Origin: Bacillus sp. M6-12
Lineage (GTDB): Bacteria > Bacillota > Bacilli > Bacillales > DSM-1321
DNA length: 64,000 nt
Direction of reading: 5' to 3'
NCBI RefSeq assembly: GCF_002860285.1
Contig: NZ_PGVF01000013.1
Coordinates: 62,001 to 126,000 of the forward strand
Part shown: one piece after another, positions 7,850-16,631 of the stretch
How the letters are laid out: each line of letters opens with the position of its first letter
Numbering within the stretch: the first letter of the stretch is position 1
Notes under the pieces: generated by a model
Seen by the model: only the letters and a program-made list of their open reading frames with translations
Databases searched by the model: none
What the model was told of the DNA's origin: nothing
Position numbers and translations under genes: made by a program

Positions 7850-7955
7850 CAGAGCTGTCCGCTTGGACATTGGATTGGCTTCCTTGAAAAAACACCGCAC
7901 GAAGGAAATGCAAAGCATTTTCGAGGAGTCTCACGCCTTCCGCTCCAATCAAAAT
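7850..7955. repeat. Dispersed palindromic intergenic repeat (GTCCGCTTGGAC type)
   Basis: A perfect hairpin TGTCC-GCTT-GGACA (7856-7869) is followed by GATTGG (7873-7878) that pairs with CCAATC (7945-7950), and by GGAGTCTCACGCCTTCCGCTCC. Sequences with this GGAGTCTC and TTCCGCTCCAATC core are common intergenic repeats in Bacillus genomes. It fills most of the 331-base gap between ysmA and the sdh terminator. Confidence 0.55.
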
Positions 7956-7980
7956 AGCGGCAAATTCAACAATGAGCTTT

Positions 7981-8032
7981 AAAAAAGCCAATAAAAAGGA
8001 GCCTTCATAATAGCTGAAGGCCCCCTTTTATT
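7981..8032 (-). terminator. Terminator of sdhCAB
   Basis: An imperfect stem of about 17 bp (AATAAAAGG...GCCTTCA with TGAAGGC...CCTTTTTATT) is followed on the minus strand by GGC and six T. It closes the succinate dehydrogenase operon. Confidence 0.8.
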
Positions 8033-8074
8033 CATGCTAGCTTCGCCAAGAGGATTAATTACTTAACTATCTAA

Positions 8075-8836
8075 TTAAACCTGGTCGCTTCCGAAGAAAT
8101 TACGGAAGGATTGCAGGGTAGTATCCCTGTTTAATGCTGCGATAGAAGTTGTTAATGGAATCCCTTTCGGGCAAGACATAACACAGTTTTGCGAATTACC
8201 GCAGTTTGCCAGGCCTCCATCACCCATGATAGCATTCAGGCGTTCTGCCTTGTTCATTTCACCAGTTGGGTGAGCGTTAAATAAACGCACCTGAGAAAGC
8301 GGCTGGGGACCGATAAAATCAGAGTTGCTGTTAACGTTCGGGCATGCTTCCAGGCAAACACCGCATGTCATACATTTAGAAAGCTCGTACGCCCATTGGC
8401 GCTTTCTTTCAGGCATACGTGGTCCAGGTCCAAGATCATATGTTCCATCAATAGGAATCCATGCCTTTACCTTTTTCAGGGAGTCAAACATGCGGCTGCG
8501 ATCTACCTGAAGGTCACGGACTACCGGGAAGGTGCGCATAGGCTCCAGCCGGATTGGCTGTTCCAATTGATCCACCAGCGCCGTACAGGATTGGCGAGGC
8601 TTGCCGTTGATGACCATAGAGCATGCACCGCAAACTTCTTCAAGACAGTTCATGTCCCAGGCAACCGGAGTTGTTTGTTTTCCTGTTGCATTCACTGGAT
8701 TTCGGCGCAGCTCCATAAGTGCTGAAATTACGTTCATATTAGGTCGATATGCGATTTCAAATTCTTCCGTATAAGGGGCAGAATCTGGCTGATCTTGACG
8801 TGTGATCACAAAACGTACTGTTTTATTCTCGGCCAT
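8075..8836 (-). CDS. sdhB: Succinate dehydrogenase iron-sulfur subunit
   Basis: This 253-residue subunit carries electrons from the FAD of SdhA to menaquinone at SdhC. The 2Fe-2S domain shows CLEEVCGACSMVINGK and a later Cys near residue 83. The ferredoxin-like half shows CMTCGVCLEACPN (about residues 156-168) and CGNSQNCVMSCPKGIP (about 212-227), ligands for the other two clusters. It faces the cytoplasm on the membrane. The ATG lies three bases after the sdhA stop, so it is tightly linked in sdhCAB. Confidence 0.97.
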   Translation of the reverse strand: MAENKTVRFVITRQDQPDSAPYTEEFEIAYRPNMNVISALMELRRNPVNATGKQTTPVAWDMNCLEEVCGACSMVINGKPRQSCTALVDQLEQPIRLEPMRTFPVVRDLQVDRSRMFDSLKKVKAWIPIDGTYDLGPGPRMPERKRQWAYELSKCMTCGVCLEACPNVNSNSDFIGPQPLSQVRLFNAHPTGEMNKAERLNAIMGDGGLANCGNSQNCVMSCPKGIPLTTSIAALNRDTTLQSFRNFFGSDQV

Positions 8837-8839
8837 TTG

Positions 8840-10600
8840 TTAATTTTCTCCCTTCTTCTTGGAGTAGTCGCGTTTACGAGGCTTGATCATGGAAACATCC
8901 ACGTCCTCATAATGGAACTCAGGAGCACTTGTTAAGCCGGTAAACTTGGCCATTGTTGTTTTCAGGAAATCTTCATCATTGCGGTCCGGGAAATCTGGCT
9001 TGTAATGGGCACCGCGGCTTTCATTACGGTTATACGCTCCGATTGTAATAACCCTTGCAAGCTGTAGCATATTTTGAAGCTGGCGGGTAAATGCTGCACC
9101 CTGATTGCTCCATTTAGCCGTATCGTTAATATTGATATTGTTCCAGCGCTCGATAAGCTCCTGGATCTTTTGGTCAGTTTTTAATAGCTTGTCATTGTGA
9201 CGAACAACCGTTACATTATCAGTCATCCACTCGCCAAGCTCTTTATGAAGCACATAGGCATTCTCCGTGCCATTAAGTGACATAATATTATTCCACTTTT
9301 CTTCTTCTTGCTTTACGAAACCTTCAAATAATGAAGAATCAAGGGAATCAGCACCTTTTTCAAGGCCCTCGATATAATGGACAGCCTTTGGTCCAGCCAC
9401 CATTCCTCCATAAATTGCAGATAGCAGGGAGTTTGCGCCAAGACGGTTTGCACCGTGCTGAGAATAATCACATTCCCCGGCAGCAAACAAGCCTGGAATA
9501 TTAGTCATCTGGTCATAATCAACCCATAGTCCGCCCATTGAATAATGGACAGCAGGGAATATTTTCATAGGAACCTTGCGAGGATCATCTCCCATGAATT
9601 TTTCATAGATTTCGATGATTCCGCCAAGCTTAATATCCAGCTCTTTTGGATCTTTATGTGAAAGATCCAGATAAACCATGTTTTCACCATTGATGCCCAG
9701 CTTTTGGTTAACGCACACGTCAAAGATTTCACGTGTTGCAATATCACGGGGAACCAGGTTTCCATACGCAGGATACTTTTCTTCAAGGAAGTACCATGGT
9801 TTTCCGTCTTTATATGTCCATACACGGCCGCCTTCACCACGGGCAGATTCACTCATCAGACGAAGCTTGTCATCCCCCGGAATAGCAGTCGGGTGAATCT
9901 GGATAAACTCCCCATTCGCATAATAAACGCCCTGCTGATATACAATGGAAGCAGCAGATCCAGTATTGATAATTGAATTTGTAGATTTACCAAAGATGAT
10001 TCCAGGCCCGCCAGTCGCCATAATGACTGCATCGGCCGGGAAGGCTTGAACTCTCATATCTTTAAGGTTTTGCGCAGTTATCCCGCGGCAAACCCCAGAT
10101 TCATCGATTACTGCCCCTAGAAATTCCCAGCCCTCGTATTTTGTGACAAGCCCTGCCACTTCATAGCGGCGAACCTGCTCATCAAGAGCATATAACAGCT
10201 GCTGCCCGGTTGTTGCTCCGGCAAAAGCTGTTCTGTGGTGCTGCGTGCCTCCGAAACGGCGGAAATCAAGCAAACCTTCAGGTGTACGGTTAAACATAAC
10301 ACCCATTCTGTCAAGCATATGGATAATCGCCGGAGCCGCTTTTGTCATTGCCTCTACAGGCGGCTGATTAGCAAGGAAATCCCCGCCATAAACTGTATCA
10401 TCAAAGTGCTCCCAAGGTGAATCTCCTTCACCTTTTGTATTAACCGCACCGTTAATTCCGCCCTGCGCGCAAACAGAGTGGGAGCGTTTCACTGGTACCA
10501 GTGAGAATAACTCAACTTGCTGTCCTTCTTCAGCAGCCTTGATGGTAGCCATAAGTCCAGCCAGACCGCCGCCGACAACGATAATTTTCCCTTTACCCAA
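8840..10600 (-). CDS. sdhA: Succinate dehydrogenase flavoprotein subunit
   Basis: This 586-residue FAD subunit oxidises succinate to fumarate. The dinucleotide fold is seen in IIVVGGGLAGLMATIKAAEEG at the start, and the loop carrying the covalent-FAD histidine in SHSVCAQGGINGAVN (about residues 40-55). Further substrate and FAD motifs are EFIQIHPTAI, SESARGEGG, HYSMGGLWVD and LFAAGECDYSQHGANRLGANSLLSA. The start is TTG after a GGAGTGAG site. Length is that expected for the Bacillus enzyme of the menaquinone-linked type. It is the second gene of sdhCAB. Confidence 0.97.
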   Translation of the reverse strand: MGKGKIIVVGGGLAGLMATIKAAEEGQQVELFSLVPVKRSHSVCAQGGINGAVNTKGEGDSPWEHFDDTVYGGDFLANQPPVEAMTKAAPAIIHMLDRMGVMFNRTPEGLLDFRRFGGTQHHRTAFAGATTGQQLLYALDEQVRRYEVAGLVTKYEGWEFLGAVIDESGVCRGITAQNLKDMRVQAFPADAVIMATGGPGIIFGKSTNSIINTGSAASIVYQQGVYYANGEFIQIHPTAIPGDDKLRLMSESARGEGGRVWTYKDGKPWYFLEEKYPAYGNLVPRDIATREIFDVCVNQKLGINGENMVYLDLSHKDPKELDIKLGGIIEIYEKFMGDDPRKVPMKIFPAVHYSMGGLWVDYDQMTNIPGLFAAGECDYSQHGANRLGANSLLSAIYGGMVAGPKAVHYIEGLEKGADSLDSSLFEGFVKQEEEKWNNIMSLNGTENAYVLHKELGEWMTDNVTVVRHNDKLLKTDQKIQELIERWNNININDTAKWSNQGAAFTRQLQNMLQLARVITIGAYNRNESRGAHYKPDFPDRNDEDFLKTTMAKFTGLTSAPEFHYEDVDVSMIKPRKRDYSKKKGEN

Positions 10601-10665
10601 ACTTGCTCACTCCCTTAATCAATATCAAAGCATTCGAACGCTTTGACGAAAAGATCTATCTATTA

Positions 10666-11274
10666 TTATATGAATGCTAAAATAGTACGAATCCCTACTA
10701 AAGAAAGAGCGATAAAGATGCCCATTGTAACATATGTTGAAATCCTTTGTGAACGCGGTGATACCGTTAGTCCCCAGCTGACTGCGAAAGACCATAAGCC
10801 ATTGGCAAAGTGGAAAATAGCAGAAATGATACCAATAAGATAAAAAGCAACCATTAAAGGATTTGAAAGAATGTTTTCCATCATTTGAAAGTTAACTTCA
10901 GAACCAAAAGCAGCCTGAACTCTAGTTTCCCAAACATGCCAGGCAACAAATACTAGAGTTATAATTCCGGTTACACGCTGAAGCATGAACATCCAGTTGC
11001 GAAAAAATCCAAATTTGCTAACATTGTTTTTCGCTGTAAATGCTATGTATATCCCATAAATCGCATGATAAAGAAGCGGCAAATAAATTACTACCGTTTC
11101 TAAAACAATCCGGAAAGGAAGCCCCTCCATAAAATGTGCAGCATCATTGAATGATTCTGGCCCTTTTGTTGCAAAGTGATTAACTACCAAATGCTGAATG
11201 AGGAACACACCTACAGGGATTACTCCCAGCAGTGAATGTAACCTGCGATAGGCAAACTCTCGATTTTTTGCCAT
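10666..11274 (-). CDS. sdhC: Succinate dehydrogenase cytochrome b558 subunit
   Basis: This 202-residue membrane anchor has five predicted helices and the two-heme pattern of Bacillus SdhC. Candidate heme ligands include the His in RRLHSLLG, IQHLVVNHF, LLYHAIYG, FVAWHVWETR and IFHFANGLWSF. It passes electrons to menaquinone. The start was set at the ATG at 11274 (MAKNREFAYRRLHSLLG), preceded by a GGGGGG site, instead of upstream starts that lack a site. A good sigma-A promoter lies about 110 bases upstream. Confidence 0.96.
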   Translation of the reverse strand: MAKNREFAYRRLHSLLGVIPVGVFLIQHLVVNHFATKGPESFNDAAHFMEGLPFRIVLETVVIYLPLLYHAIYGIYIAFTAKNNVSKFGFFRNWMFMLQRVTGIITLVFVAWHVWETRVQAAFGSEVNFQMMENILSNPLMVAFYLIGIISAIFHFANGLWSFAVSWGLTVSPRSQRISTYVTMGIFIALSLVGIRTILAFI

Positions 11275-11386
11275 ACAATACCCCCCCTTATAAATAAAAA
11301 AGCAATGCATGGCATTAATTCCCCCTGCCGCTGCAATACTCCGAAAATGATTTTTCGTCATTTTCTAACAATTATGTGACATGTCC

Positions 11387-11415
11387 ATTTTACTCCCTCA
11401 ATCTATTAGCGTCAA
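11387..11415 (-). promoter_or_regulatory. Sigma-A promoter of sdhCAB
   Basis: TTGACG (11410-11415) and TAAAAT (11387-11392) are separated by 17 bases. The rest of the 11275-11626 gap is very AT-rich; no other clear site was seen except a possible TATAAT for yslB at 11596-11601. Confidence 0.75.
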
Positions 11416-11595
11416 GAAAACGGATACAACATTATTTCTTTAGTAAAATAGAAATATTTTAAATATTAAAATATTGTTAACCTTAATAAAAACCTTTCCA
11501 TTACTGCCGGAATATCAGTTATAAATATACCAAAATAGTTATTTATAAATATATATTCCAGGAAATAATTTATTCTGCTGCAGCCTAAAAGCGTA

Positions 11596-11601
11596 TATAA
11601 T
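11596..11601 (+). promoter_or_regulatory. Possible -10 element of yslB
   Basis: A perfect TATAAT lies 25 bases before the yslB start. No good -35 is present at 17-18 bases upstream, so the assignment is tentative. Confidence 0.4.
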
Positions 11602-11626
11602 GTAAAAATAGAAAGAGGAGATGAAC

Positions 11627-12082
11627 ATGGAAAAAAATACTTCGACAAATTTACAGGACAACTTGAATTCGGAAGATCTGATGTCTTCGTTTGGATACGA
11701 ATTGATCAGAGACATGCTTCTGCCTGATATTCTCGGCAAGGATGCCCCGCAAATTCTTTATTGGGCCGGGAAACAGCTGGCCCGGAAATTCCCTTTAAGC
11801 GGTGCAGAAGAAGTAGCTTCATTCTTTCAAAATGCCGGCTGGGGCAGCCTCCAACTAGCTAAACAAAGCAGGAATACATACGAGTTTGAACTTACTGGCA
11901 ACATTATCGCTCGCCGGCTTTTCATGTATCCGGATGGTCATTTCCAATTAGAGGCAGGTTTCCTGGCTGAACAGCTTTCCCTTCAGAAAAAGATGCTCGC
12001 GGAAGCTGTTGAAGAAAAGAAGAAACGGGCCGGCAAGGTCATCCTCACTGTTAAATGTGATACGAAAGATAACATGGAGTAA
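11627..12082 (+). CDS. yslB: YslB-family protein (DUF2507)
   Basis: This 151-residue soluble protein matches the YslB family: FGYELIRDMLLPDILGKD, ILYWAGKQLARKFPL and GWGSLQL. The fold resembles a small V4R-like ligand or scaffold domain, but the function is unknown. The start at 11627 was chosen because it is seven bases after GAGGAG; the ATG at 11621 directly abuts that site. It is transcribed divergently from sdhCAB and convergently with lysC. Confidence 0.85.
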   Translation: MEKNTSTNLQDNLNSEDLMSSFGYELIRDMLLPDILGKDAPQILYWAGKQLARKFPLSGAEEVASFFQNAGWGSLQLAKQSRNTYEFELTGNIIARRLFMYPDGHFQLEAGFLAEQLSLQKKMLAEAVEEKKKRAGKVILTVKCDTKDNME

Positions 12083-12113
12083 CAGCAATTGATCAATGGA
12101 TTGTGTTATTATC

Positions 12114-12152
12114 GAGACACCGGGTCAGGTACGACAAGGTGTCTCTTACCCG
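12114..12152. terminator. Hairpin between convergent yslB and lysC
   Basis: GAGACACC (12114-12121) pairs with GGTGTCTC (12138-12145). CGGGT in the loop can also pair with ACCCG just outside (12148-12152), which gives a pseudoknot-like arrangement. There is no T run, so termination is not certain. Confidence 0.4.
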
Positions 12153-12229
12153 TTAAGGCATATTACCCGCAGCATTTTTTCAAAGGTTTCGTCCAGTTTA
12201 GTACAAAACGGCATCCCCCATGACCGTTT

Positions 12230-12724
12230 TTACAATACTTGTACTGCTTCCAGGTTGAAGGCTTTATGAAGGGCCTTTACCGCATTAAGCATCTGAGCTT
12301 CTGCAACCACAGTTGATACTTTAATTTCTGATGTACTTACCATTTTGATTTGAATTTCATTTTCTGCCAGTACCTGGAACATTTCTGCCGCTACACCCGG
12401 ATTGGATACCATTCCAGATCCTACAATGGAAACCTTTGCAAGATCTGTTTCAGTTTCAACATGCGTGAAATTAAGCTGCTCCTTATATGTATTAAGGACT
12501 TCAACTGTTTCTTGTACATCCTCACTATTAATGGAAAAAGAAAGACTGGTGCTGTTTTGCTCCTGAGTCATGCTTTGGATGATTATATCTACATTAATGT
12601 GGTGTTTTGCCAGAGTAGTGAATATCGTTGATAGCGTACCAATTTTTCCGGATAGCCCGCAAACTGTCATTCTGGTAATTCCATCTTCAAAAGCAATGCC
12701 TCTAACTACCAAGTTTTGTTCCAT
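12230..12724 (-). CDS. lysC: Aspartokinase II beta subunit, internal in-frame start
   Basis: Inside lysC, an ATG at 12724 ([12 protein letters not shown]) is preceded by GAGGAGG with an eight-base spacer, a strong ribosome binding site that has no other purpose there. Translation from it gives 164 residues, the two ACT domains only. B. subtilis aspartokinase II is known to be made as alpha and beta chains from one gene with such an internal start, giving an alpha2-beta2 enzyme. Confidence 0.75.
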   Translation of the reverse strand: MEQNLVVRGIAFEDGITRMTVCGLSGKIGTLSTIFTTLAKHHINVDIIIQSMTQEQNSTSLSFSINSEDVQETVEVLNTYKEQLNFTHVETETDLAKVSIVGSGMVSNPGVAAEMFQVLAENEIQIKMVSTSEIKVSTVVAEAQMLNAVKALHKAFNLEAVQVL

Positions 12725-13459
12725 TGTTGCTTCCTCCTCAATAATTGTACCTGGAACTCGTTCCATGCTTGATCTGACCTGCAAAGGAATTTTATAATTT
12801 TTGGCAAACTCGACAGCCCTTGGATGCAGAACTCCCGCTCCTAAGTTAGCAAGCTCCAGCATTTCATCATAGGAAACGGAAAGCAGCTTTCTTGCTCCTT
12901 CAACATAACGCGGGTCTGTCGTATAAACTCCGGTTACATCCGTATAAATATCACATTTCTCCGCTTTTAATGCTGCTGCCAATGCTACAGCTGTTGTATC
13001 AGAACCGCCTCTGCCAAGCGTTGTTATTTCCCTGTCCGCAGTCCAGCCCTGGAACCCTGCCACAACAACAATTTTCCCCTTTTTAAGCCTATCAAGGATT
13101 TTTCCTGTTTCAATATTCATTATTCTTGCATTTGAATGTACTGGCTCTGTCTCTATTCCAGCCTGCCAGCCGGTGTAGGAAACTGCTTCCTGGCCTAACT
13201 CGTTCAAAGTCATCGCCAGCAAAGAAATCGTTATTTGCTCTCCGGTTGTAAGAAGCATGTCCATTTCTCTCTTGCTTGGAAACGGGGAGATTTCCTTTGC
13301 CATTGAAACCAAGTGATCCGTAGTTTTCCCCATGGCCGACACCACAACAACTACTTGATTGCCATTCCGAACTTCCTCTATAGCCCTCTCGGCTACATTT
13401 CTGATTTTCTCAACACTGCCAACTGAAGTTCCTCCGAACTTTTGTACAATTATGCCCAC
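12230..13459 (-). CDS. lysC: Aspartokinase II alpha subunit (lysine-regulated)
   Basis: This 409-residue kinase phosphorylates aspartate, the first step to lysine, diaminopimelate, threonine and methionine. The catalytic domain has KFGGTSVGS (residues 8-16), [27 protein letters not shown] and [13 protein letters not shown]. Two ACT domains follow (about residues 265-400), which bind lysine. A lysine riboswitch in the leader points to control by lysine at the transcript level as well. An internal start gives a separate beta subunit (12230-12724). Length agrees with B. subtilis LysC. Confidence 0.96.
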   Translation of the reverse strand: MGIIVQKFGGTSVGSVEKIRNVAERAIEEVRNGNQVVVVVSAMGKTTDHLVSMAKEISPFPSKREMDMLLTTGEQITISLLAMTLNELGQEAVSYTGWQAGIETEPVHSNARIMNIETGKILDRLKKGKIVVVAGFQGWTADREITTLGRGGSDTTAVALAAALKAEKCDIYTDVTGVYTTDPRYVEGARKLLSVSYDEMLELANLGAGVLHPRAVEFAKNYKIPLQVRSSMERVPGTIIEEEATMEQNLVVRGIAFEDGITRMTVCGLSGKIGTLSTIFTTLAKHHINVDIIIQSMTQEQNSTSLSFSINSEDVQETVEVLNTYKEQLNFTHVETETDLAKVSIVGSGMVSNPGVAAEMFQVLAENEIQIKMVSTSEIKVSTVVAEAQMLNAVKALHKAFNLEAVQVL

Positions 13460-13513
13460 GCTGCTATCCCCTCTCTATCGGTTCCCAACAAACCTTTCTT
13501 CATTCGTTTCAAC

Positions 13514-13744
13514 AAAAAAAGCAATGAGAATATTATCTCATTGCTGTGAGGTACGCAAAAAATACGCAAGACACAGTGAGATAGCTCTCCAAGAACATTC
13601 TTGACAATCCGGTTTTTATTTAAAACCGGACCAGCAAGGCAAGCTATGAGGCTGCCTCACTTCGGCGATTTCCCCTTTCCAGGCTTTTCGTTGAAGCTCA
13701 TACTTCTCCAAGCCTGTACTATTGAATCTCGCACCTCTATCACC
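13514..13744 (-). ncRNA. Lysine riboswitch (L box)
   Basis: The lysC leader contains the conserved L-box blocks on the minus strand in order: GGTGATAGAGGTGCGA, AGTA near a GGCTTGGAGAAG arm, AAAGGGGAAATCGCCGAAG, TTGTCAAGAA and CTTGGAGAGCTATCTC. It ends in a terminator, GCAATGAGA pairing with TCTCATTGC followed by seven T. Lysine binding should favour this terminator and turn lysC off. Confidence 0.97.
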
Positions 13745-13785
13745 ACTTTAATATGGTAAAGTTTAAACGTATGAATTTAAAAACG

Positions 13786-13814
13786 ATTATAGCATAGGTA
13801 TACGACAGTGACAA
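13786..13814 (-). promoter_or_regulatory. Sigma-A promoter of lysC
   Basis: TTGTCA (13809-13814) and a perfect TATAAT (13786-13791) are 17 bases apart. It starts right after the uvrC stop and places the transcript start about 35 bases ahead of the riboswitch. Confidence 0.85.
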
Positions 13815-13816
13815 TG

Positions 13817-15589
13817 TTATTCCTGTAATTTTCTAACGATTTCATCCGCCAGTGCTGCCGGCATACCAGCTGCTATTATTTCCTCAACGGTAGCTTCTTT
13901 CATTTTCTTAACGGATCCGAAGTGTTTTAATAACATCTTCCTTCGTTTTTCTCCAACTCCTGGAATATCATCCAGCGTGGATTGGAAGGCATTTTTTCCT
14001 CGTAATTGACGGTGGAATGTGATAGCAAAACGGTGAACTTCATCCTGAATCCGCTGAAGCAGATAAAATTCCTGGCTTCTTCGGTCAAGCTCAACCATTT
14101 CAAGCGGGCTTCCAATCATTAATTGTGAGGTCCGGTGCTTTTCATCCTTTACCAGCCCGGCTAGGGGCACATCGAGTCCCAGCTCATTTTCCAAAATATC
14201 GCGAACCCCTTCAACATGACCTTTTCCGCCATCAATAATAATTAAATCGGGTAAAGGCAGACCTTCCTTTAATACTCTGCTGTACCTTCGTCTAACTACT
14301 TCCCTCATGGATTCATAGTCGTCAGGACCTTTTACTGTTTTAATATTATATTTTCGATATTCCCGTTTTTCCGGTTTTCCATCAATGAAAACTACCATTG
14401 CTGAAACAGGATTCGTTCCCTGGATGTTCGAGTTGTCGAAAGCTTCTATTCTATGCGGAGTGTATATCCCTAGCTGCTGACCAAGACTTTCCACAGCCTT
14501 TATTGTCCGGTCTTCATCGCGTTCAATTAAGGAAAATTTCTCTTGGAGAGCGATCGCTGCATTTTTGCTGGCGAGCTTCAATAAATCCTTCTTCTGTCCT
14601 CTCTTTGGCTGCAAAACCCTAACTTCCAGCAATTTTTCTGCCAGCCCTGCATCAATAGACTCAGGAAGCAGAATTTCCTTTGGCTTGAAGTGATTGACCT
14701 GTGAGTAAAATTGCCCCAGAAAAGTGAGCAGTTCCTCCTCCGGTTCACCATAAACCGGGAAGGTGGATACATCGCGCTCAATAAGCTTTCCCTGCCTGAC
14801 GAAAAATACCTGGACGCACATCCATCCCTTATCAAAGGCAAAACCAAATACATCCCGGTCTGTAAAGTCTGTATTCATCATTTTTTGCTTTTCCATCGTT
14901 ACTTCAATATGGGCAATTTTATCCCGGTATTCCTTTGCCCGCTCAAAGTCCAGCTCTTCTGCTGCAGCATGCATTTTTTCAGACAGCTCTTTTTTTATAT
15001 CCTTATATCCTCCATTAAGAAAACGGGTAATATCTTCTACAATGGTTTTATATTCAGTATCGGAAACCTTATAAACACAAGGCGCGAGGCATTGTCCAAG
15101 GTGGTGATATAAACAGACCCGATCGGGAAGGGTGGAGCATTTCCGCAGCGGATAAATCCGGTCGAGCAGCTTTTTTGTTTCATTCGCTGCAATTACATTT
15201 GGATAGGGTCCAAAGTATTTTCCCCCGTCCTTTTTTACCTTCCGGGTGGTAATCAGCCTGGGATGCCTTTCCGATGTTAGCTTAATAAATGGGTACGTTT
15301 TATCATCTTTAAGCATGACATTGTACTTTGGATCATGTTTTTTGATTAAGTTGAGTTCAAGAATTAGCGCTTCGATATCCGATGAGGTAACAATGTATTC
15401 GAAGTCTTCGATTTCATTTACGAGCCTTAAGGTTTTTCCGTCATGCGAGCCGGTGAAATAGGATCTGACCCGATTCTTCAAAACCTTCGCCTTGCCGACA
15501 TAGATAATTGTTCCCTGTCGGTCCTTCATTAAATAACAGCCGGATTGATCAGGCAGAATCGCCAGCTTATCCTTAATTCGCTGATTCAT
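13817..15589 (-). CDS. uvrC: UvrABC excinuclease subunit C
   Basis: This 590-residue nuclease makes both cuts in nucleotide excision repair. It has the N-terminal GIY-YIG domain ([21 protein letters not shown], about residues 18-38, for the 3' cut), a Cys-rich stretch ([23 protein letters not shown]), a UVR motif that contacts UvrB ([17 protein letters not shown], about 209-225), the RNase H-like endonuclease ([23 protein letters not shown]) for the 5' cut, and a C-terminal helix-hairpin-helix pair ([21 protein letters not shown]). It is followed at once by the lysC promoter. Confidence 0.97.
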   Translation of the reverse strand: MNQRIKDKLAILPDQSGCYLMKDRQGTIIYVGKAKVLKNRVRSYFTGSHDGKTLRLVNEIEDFEYIVTSSDIEALILELNLIKKHDPKYNVMLKDDKTYPFIKLTSERHPRLITTRKVKKDGGKYFGPYPNVIAANETKKLLDRIYPLRKCSTLPDRVCLYHHLGQCLAPCVYKVSDTEYKTIVEDITRFLNGGYKDIKKELSEKMHAAAEELDFERAKEYRDKIAHIEVTMEKQKMMNTDFTDRDVFGFAFDKGWMCVQVFFVRQGKLIERDVSTFPVYGEPEEELLTFLGQFYSQVNHFKPKEILLPESIDAGLAEKLLEVRVLQPKRGQKKDLLKLASKNAAIALQEKFSLIERDEDRTIKAVESLGQQLGIYTPHRIEAFDNSNIQGTNPVSAMVVFIDGKPEKREYRKYNIKTVKGPDDYESMREVVRRRYSRVLKEGLPLPDLIIIDGGKGHVEGVRDILENELGLDVPLAGLVKDEKHRTSQLMIGSPLEMVELDRRSQEFYLLQRIQDEVHRFAITFHRQLRGKNAFQSTLDDIPGVGEKRRKMLLKHFGSVKKMKEATVEEIIAAGMPAALADEIVRKLQE

Positions 15590-15733
15590 TTTAGTCCTCC
15601 TTTCTGAAGTAGTTTAAAAGTGACTAATAGTTTTTTATAAAAAGGCCATTGCATGGGCCATATATGCTATCTTCCATCATATAGCGGTTTGCCGGGATAA
15701 TCAATTAACAGATTCTGCCCAGCAAAAGAAATG

Positions 15734-15902
15734 CGAAAAGCGCCCTGATCAGGGAAGAACGGCTAAGATCGCAACAATCGAGGCCGACTAAACCGCCACG
15801 TCCTCACAAAGCTGTCGGTTTGTTTTGTGCGATGAATCACTGCCGTAGTGTTCCTTGTCCTGTGCATCTGGGCTGGAGGGCTGGAGCTAGACATGTGTAC
15901 AC
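15734..15902. repeat. Diverged copy of the AAGCGCC...GGAGCTAGACAT repeat
   Basis: It opens with GCGAAAAGCGCCC and ends with GGCTGGAGCTAGACATGTGTAC, with CCTCACAAAGCT and TCCTGTGCATC inside. The inner blocks are shared with the copy at 26828-26942. It takes up much of the 396-base gap between uvrC and the trxA terminator; the rest of that gap shows no clear feature. Confidence 0.6.
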
Positions 15903-15928
15903 TTTAAAAAAGTAAATTTTTTATTTAG

Positions 15929-15963
15929 AAAAAAAGAAAACCCTGCACATTGGCAAGGTTTTC
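15929..15963 (-). terminator. Terminator of trxA
   Basis: GAAAACC at 15936 pairs with GGTTTTC ending at 15963, with a further CTTGCC-type inner stem, and the minus strand runs into several T. Confidence 0.85.
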
Positions 15964-15985
15964 GATATTTGAGCGGGTACGCCTA

Positions 15986-16300
15986 TTAAGAGTGTTTTGA
16001 TAATAGCTCAGCTAATGCTTCTTTAGGCTGGAAACCAACCACTTTATCGACTACTTCACCGTTTTTGAATACTAATAAAGTAGGGATGCTCATAACGCTG
16101 AACTTTCCTGCTGTCTCCTGATTTTCATCAACATCAAGTTTAACGATTTTCAATTTATCGCCCATTTCTGAATCAAGTTCTTCAAGAACTGGAGCAATCA
16201 TTTTACAAGGTCCGCACCATGGTGCCCAAAAGTCTGCCAGAACAAGACCCTGGCTGGTTTCAGTAGAAAATGTTTGGTCAGTAACGTTTACAATTGCCAT
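15986..16300 (-). CDS. trxA: Thioredoxin
   Basis: This 104-residue disulfide reductant carries the active site WCGPC (residues 28-32), followed by [10 protein letters not shown], and the cis-proline loop [11 protein letters not shown]. It supplies electrons to ribonucleotide reductase and general protein disulfide reduction. The start at 16300 ([11 protein letters not shown]) has a TTAGGAGG site; the longer frame upstream to 16363 has none. It is monocistronic. Confidence 0.97.
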   Translation of the reverse strand: MAIVNVTDQTFSTETSQGLVLADFWAPWCGPCKMIAPVLEELDSEMGDKLKIVKLDVDENQETAGKFSVMSIPTLLVFKNGEVVDKVVGFQPKEALAELLSKHS

Positions 16301-16596
16301 AAAATTATGCCTCCTAATGAGTTGGTAAATAGCTAAAAATAGTATAGCATTGTTTAATTCCATCAGCTAATTTTTTGCTTCAAGGTTACTTTACCCTGAA
16401 TTTGGTCAAATATCCTTATTTAGCGGTCAAGCTTCCTGCCAAAAGTATAGTGTACTAAGGCTGTGAAGGTCTTAGATCACAATATTCCGGAACCAAACCA
16501 TGTTAAGTAATTGGATCATTTTTCATTATTCTTCTTTTTTCGCAAAAGCTGCCCTCTATGTAGCAAGACTCTAAATAATTTCGGAACCGAACATCG
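16301..16596. other. Gap between trxA and the etfA terminator
   Basis: No gene or known RNA was recognised. The part close to trxA should hold its promoter; a TATACT at about 16339-16344 on the minus strand is a possible -10 without a convincing -35. Confidence 0.4.
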
Positions 16597-16624
16597 AAAA
16601 AAGACCCGGCGCCGGGCCTTTTCC
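16597..16624 (-). terminator. Terminator of the fadR-fadB-etfBA run
   Basis: A GC-rich stem (AAG-CCCGGC with GCCGGG-CTT, short loop) is followed on the minus strand by a T run. It lies eight bases after etfA. Confidence 0.85.
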
Positions 16625-16631
16625 ATTTAAT

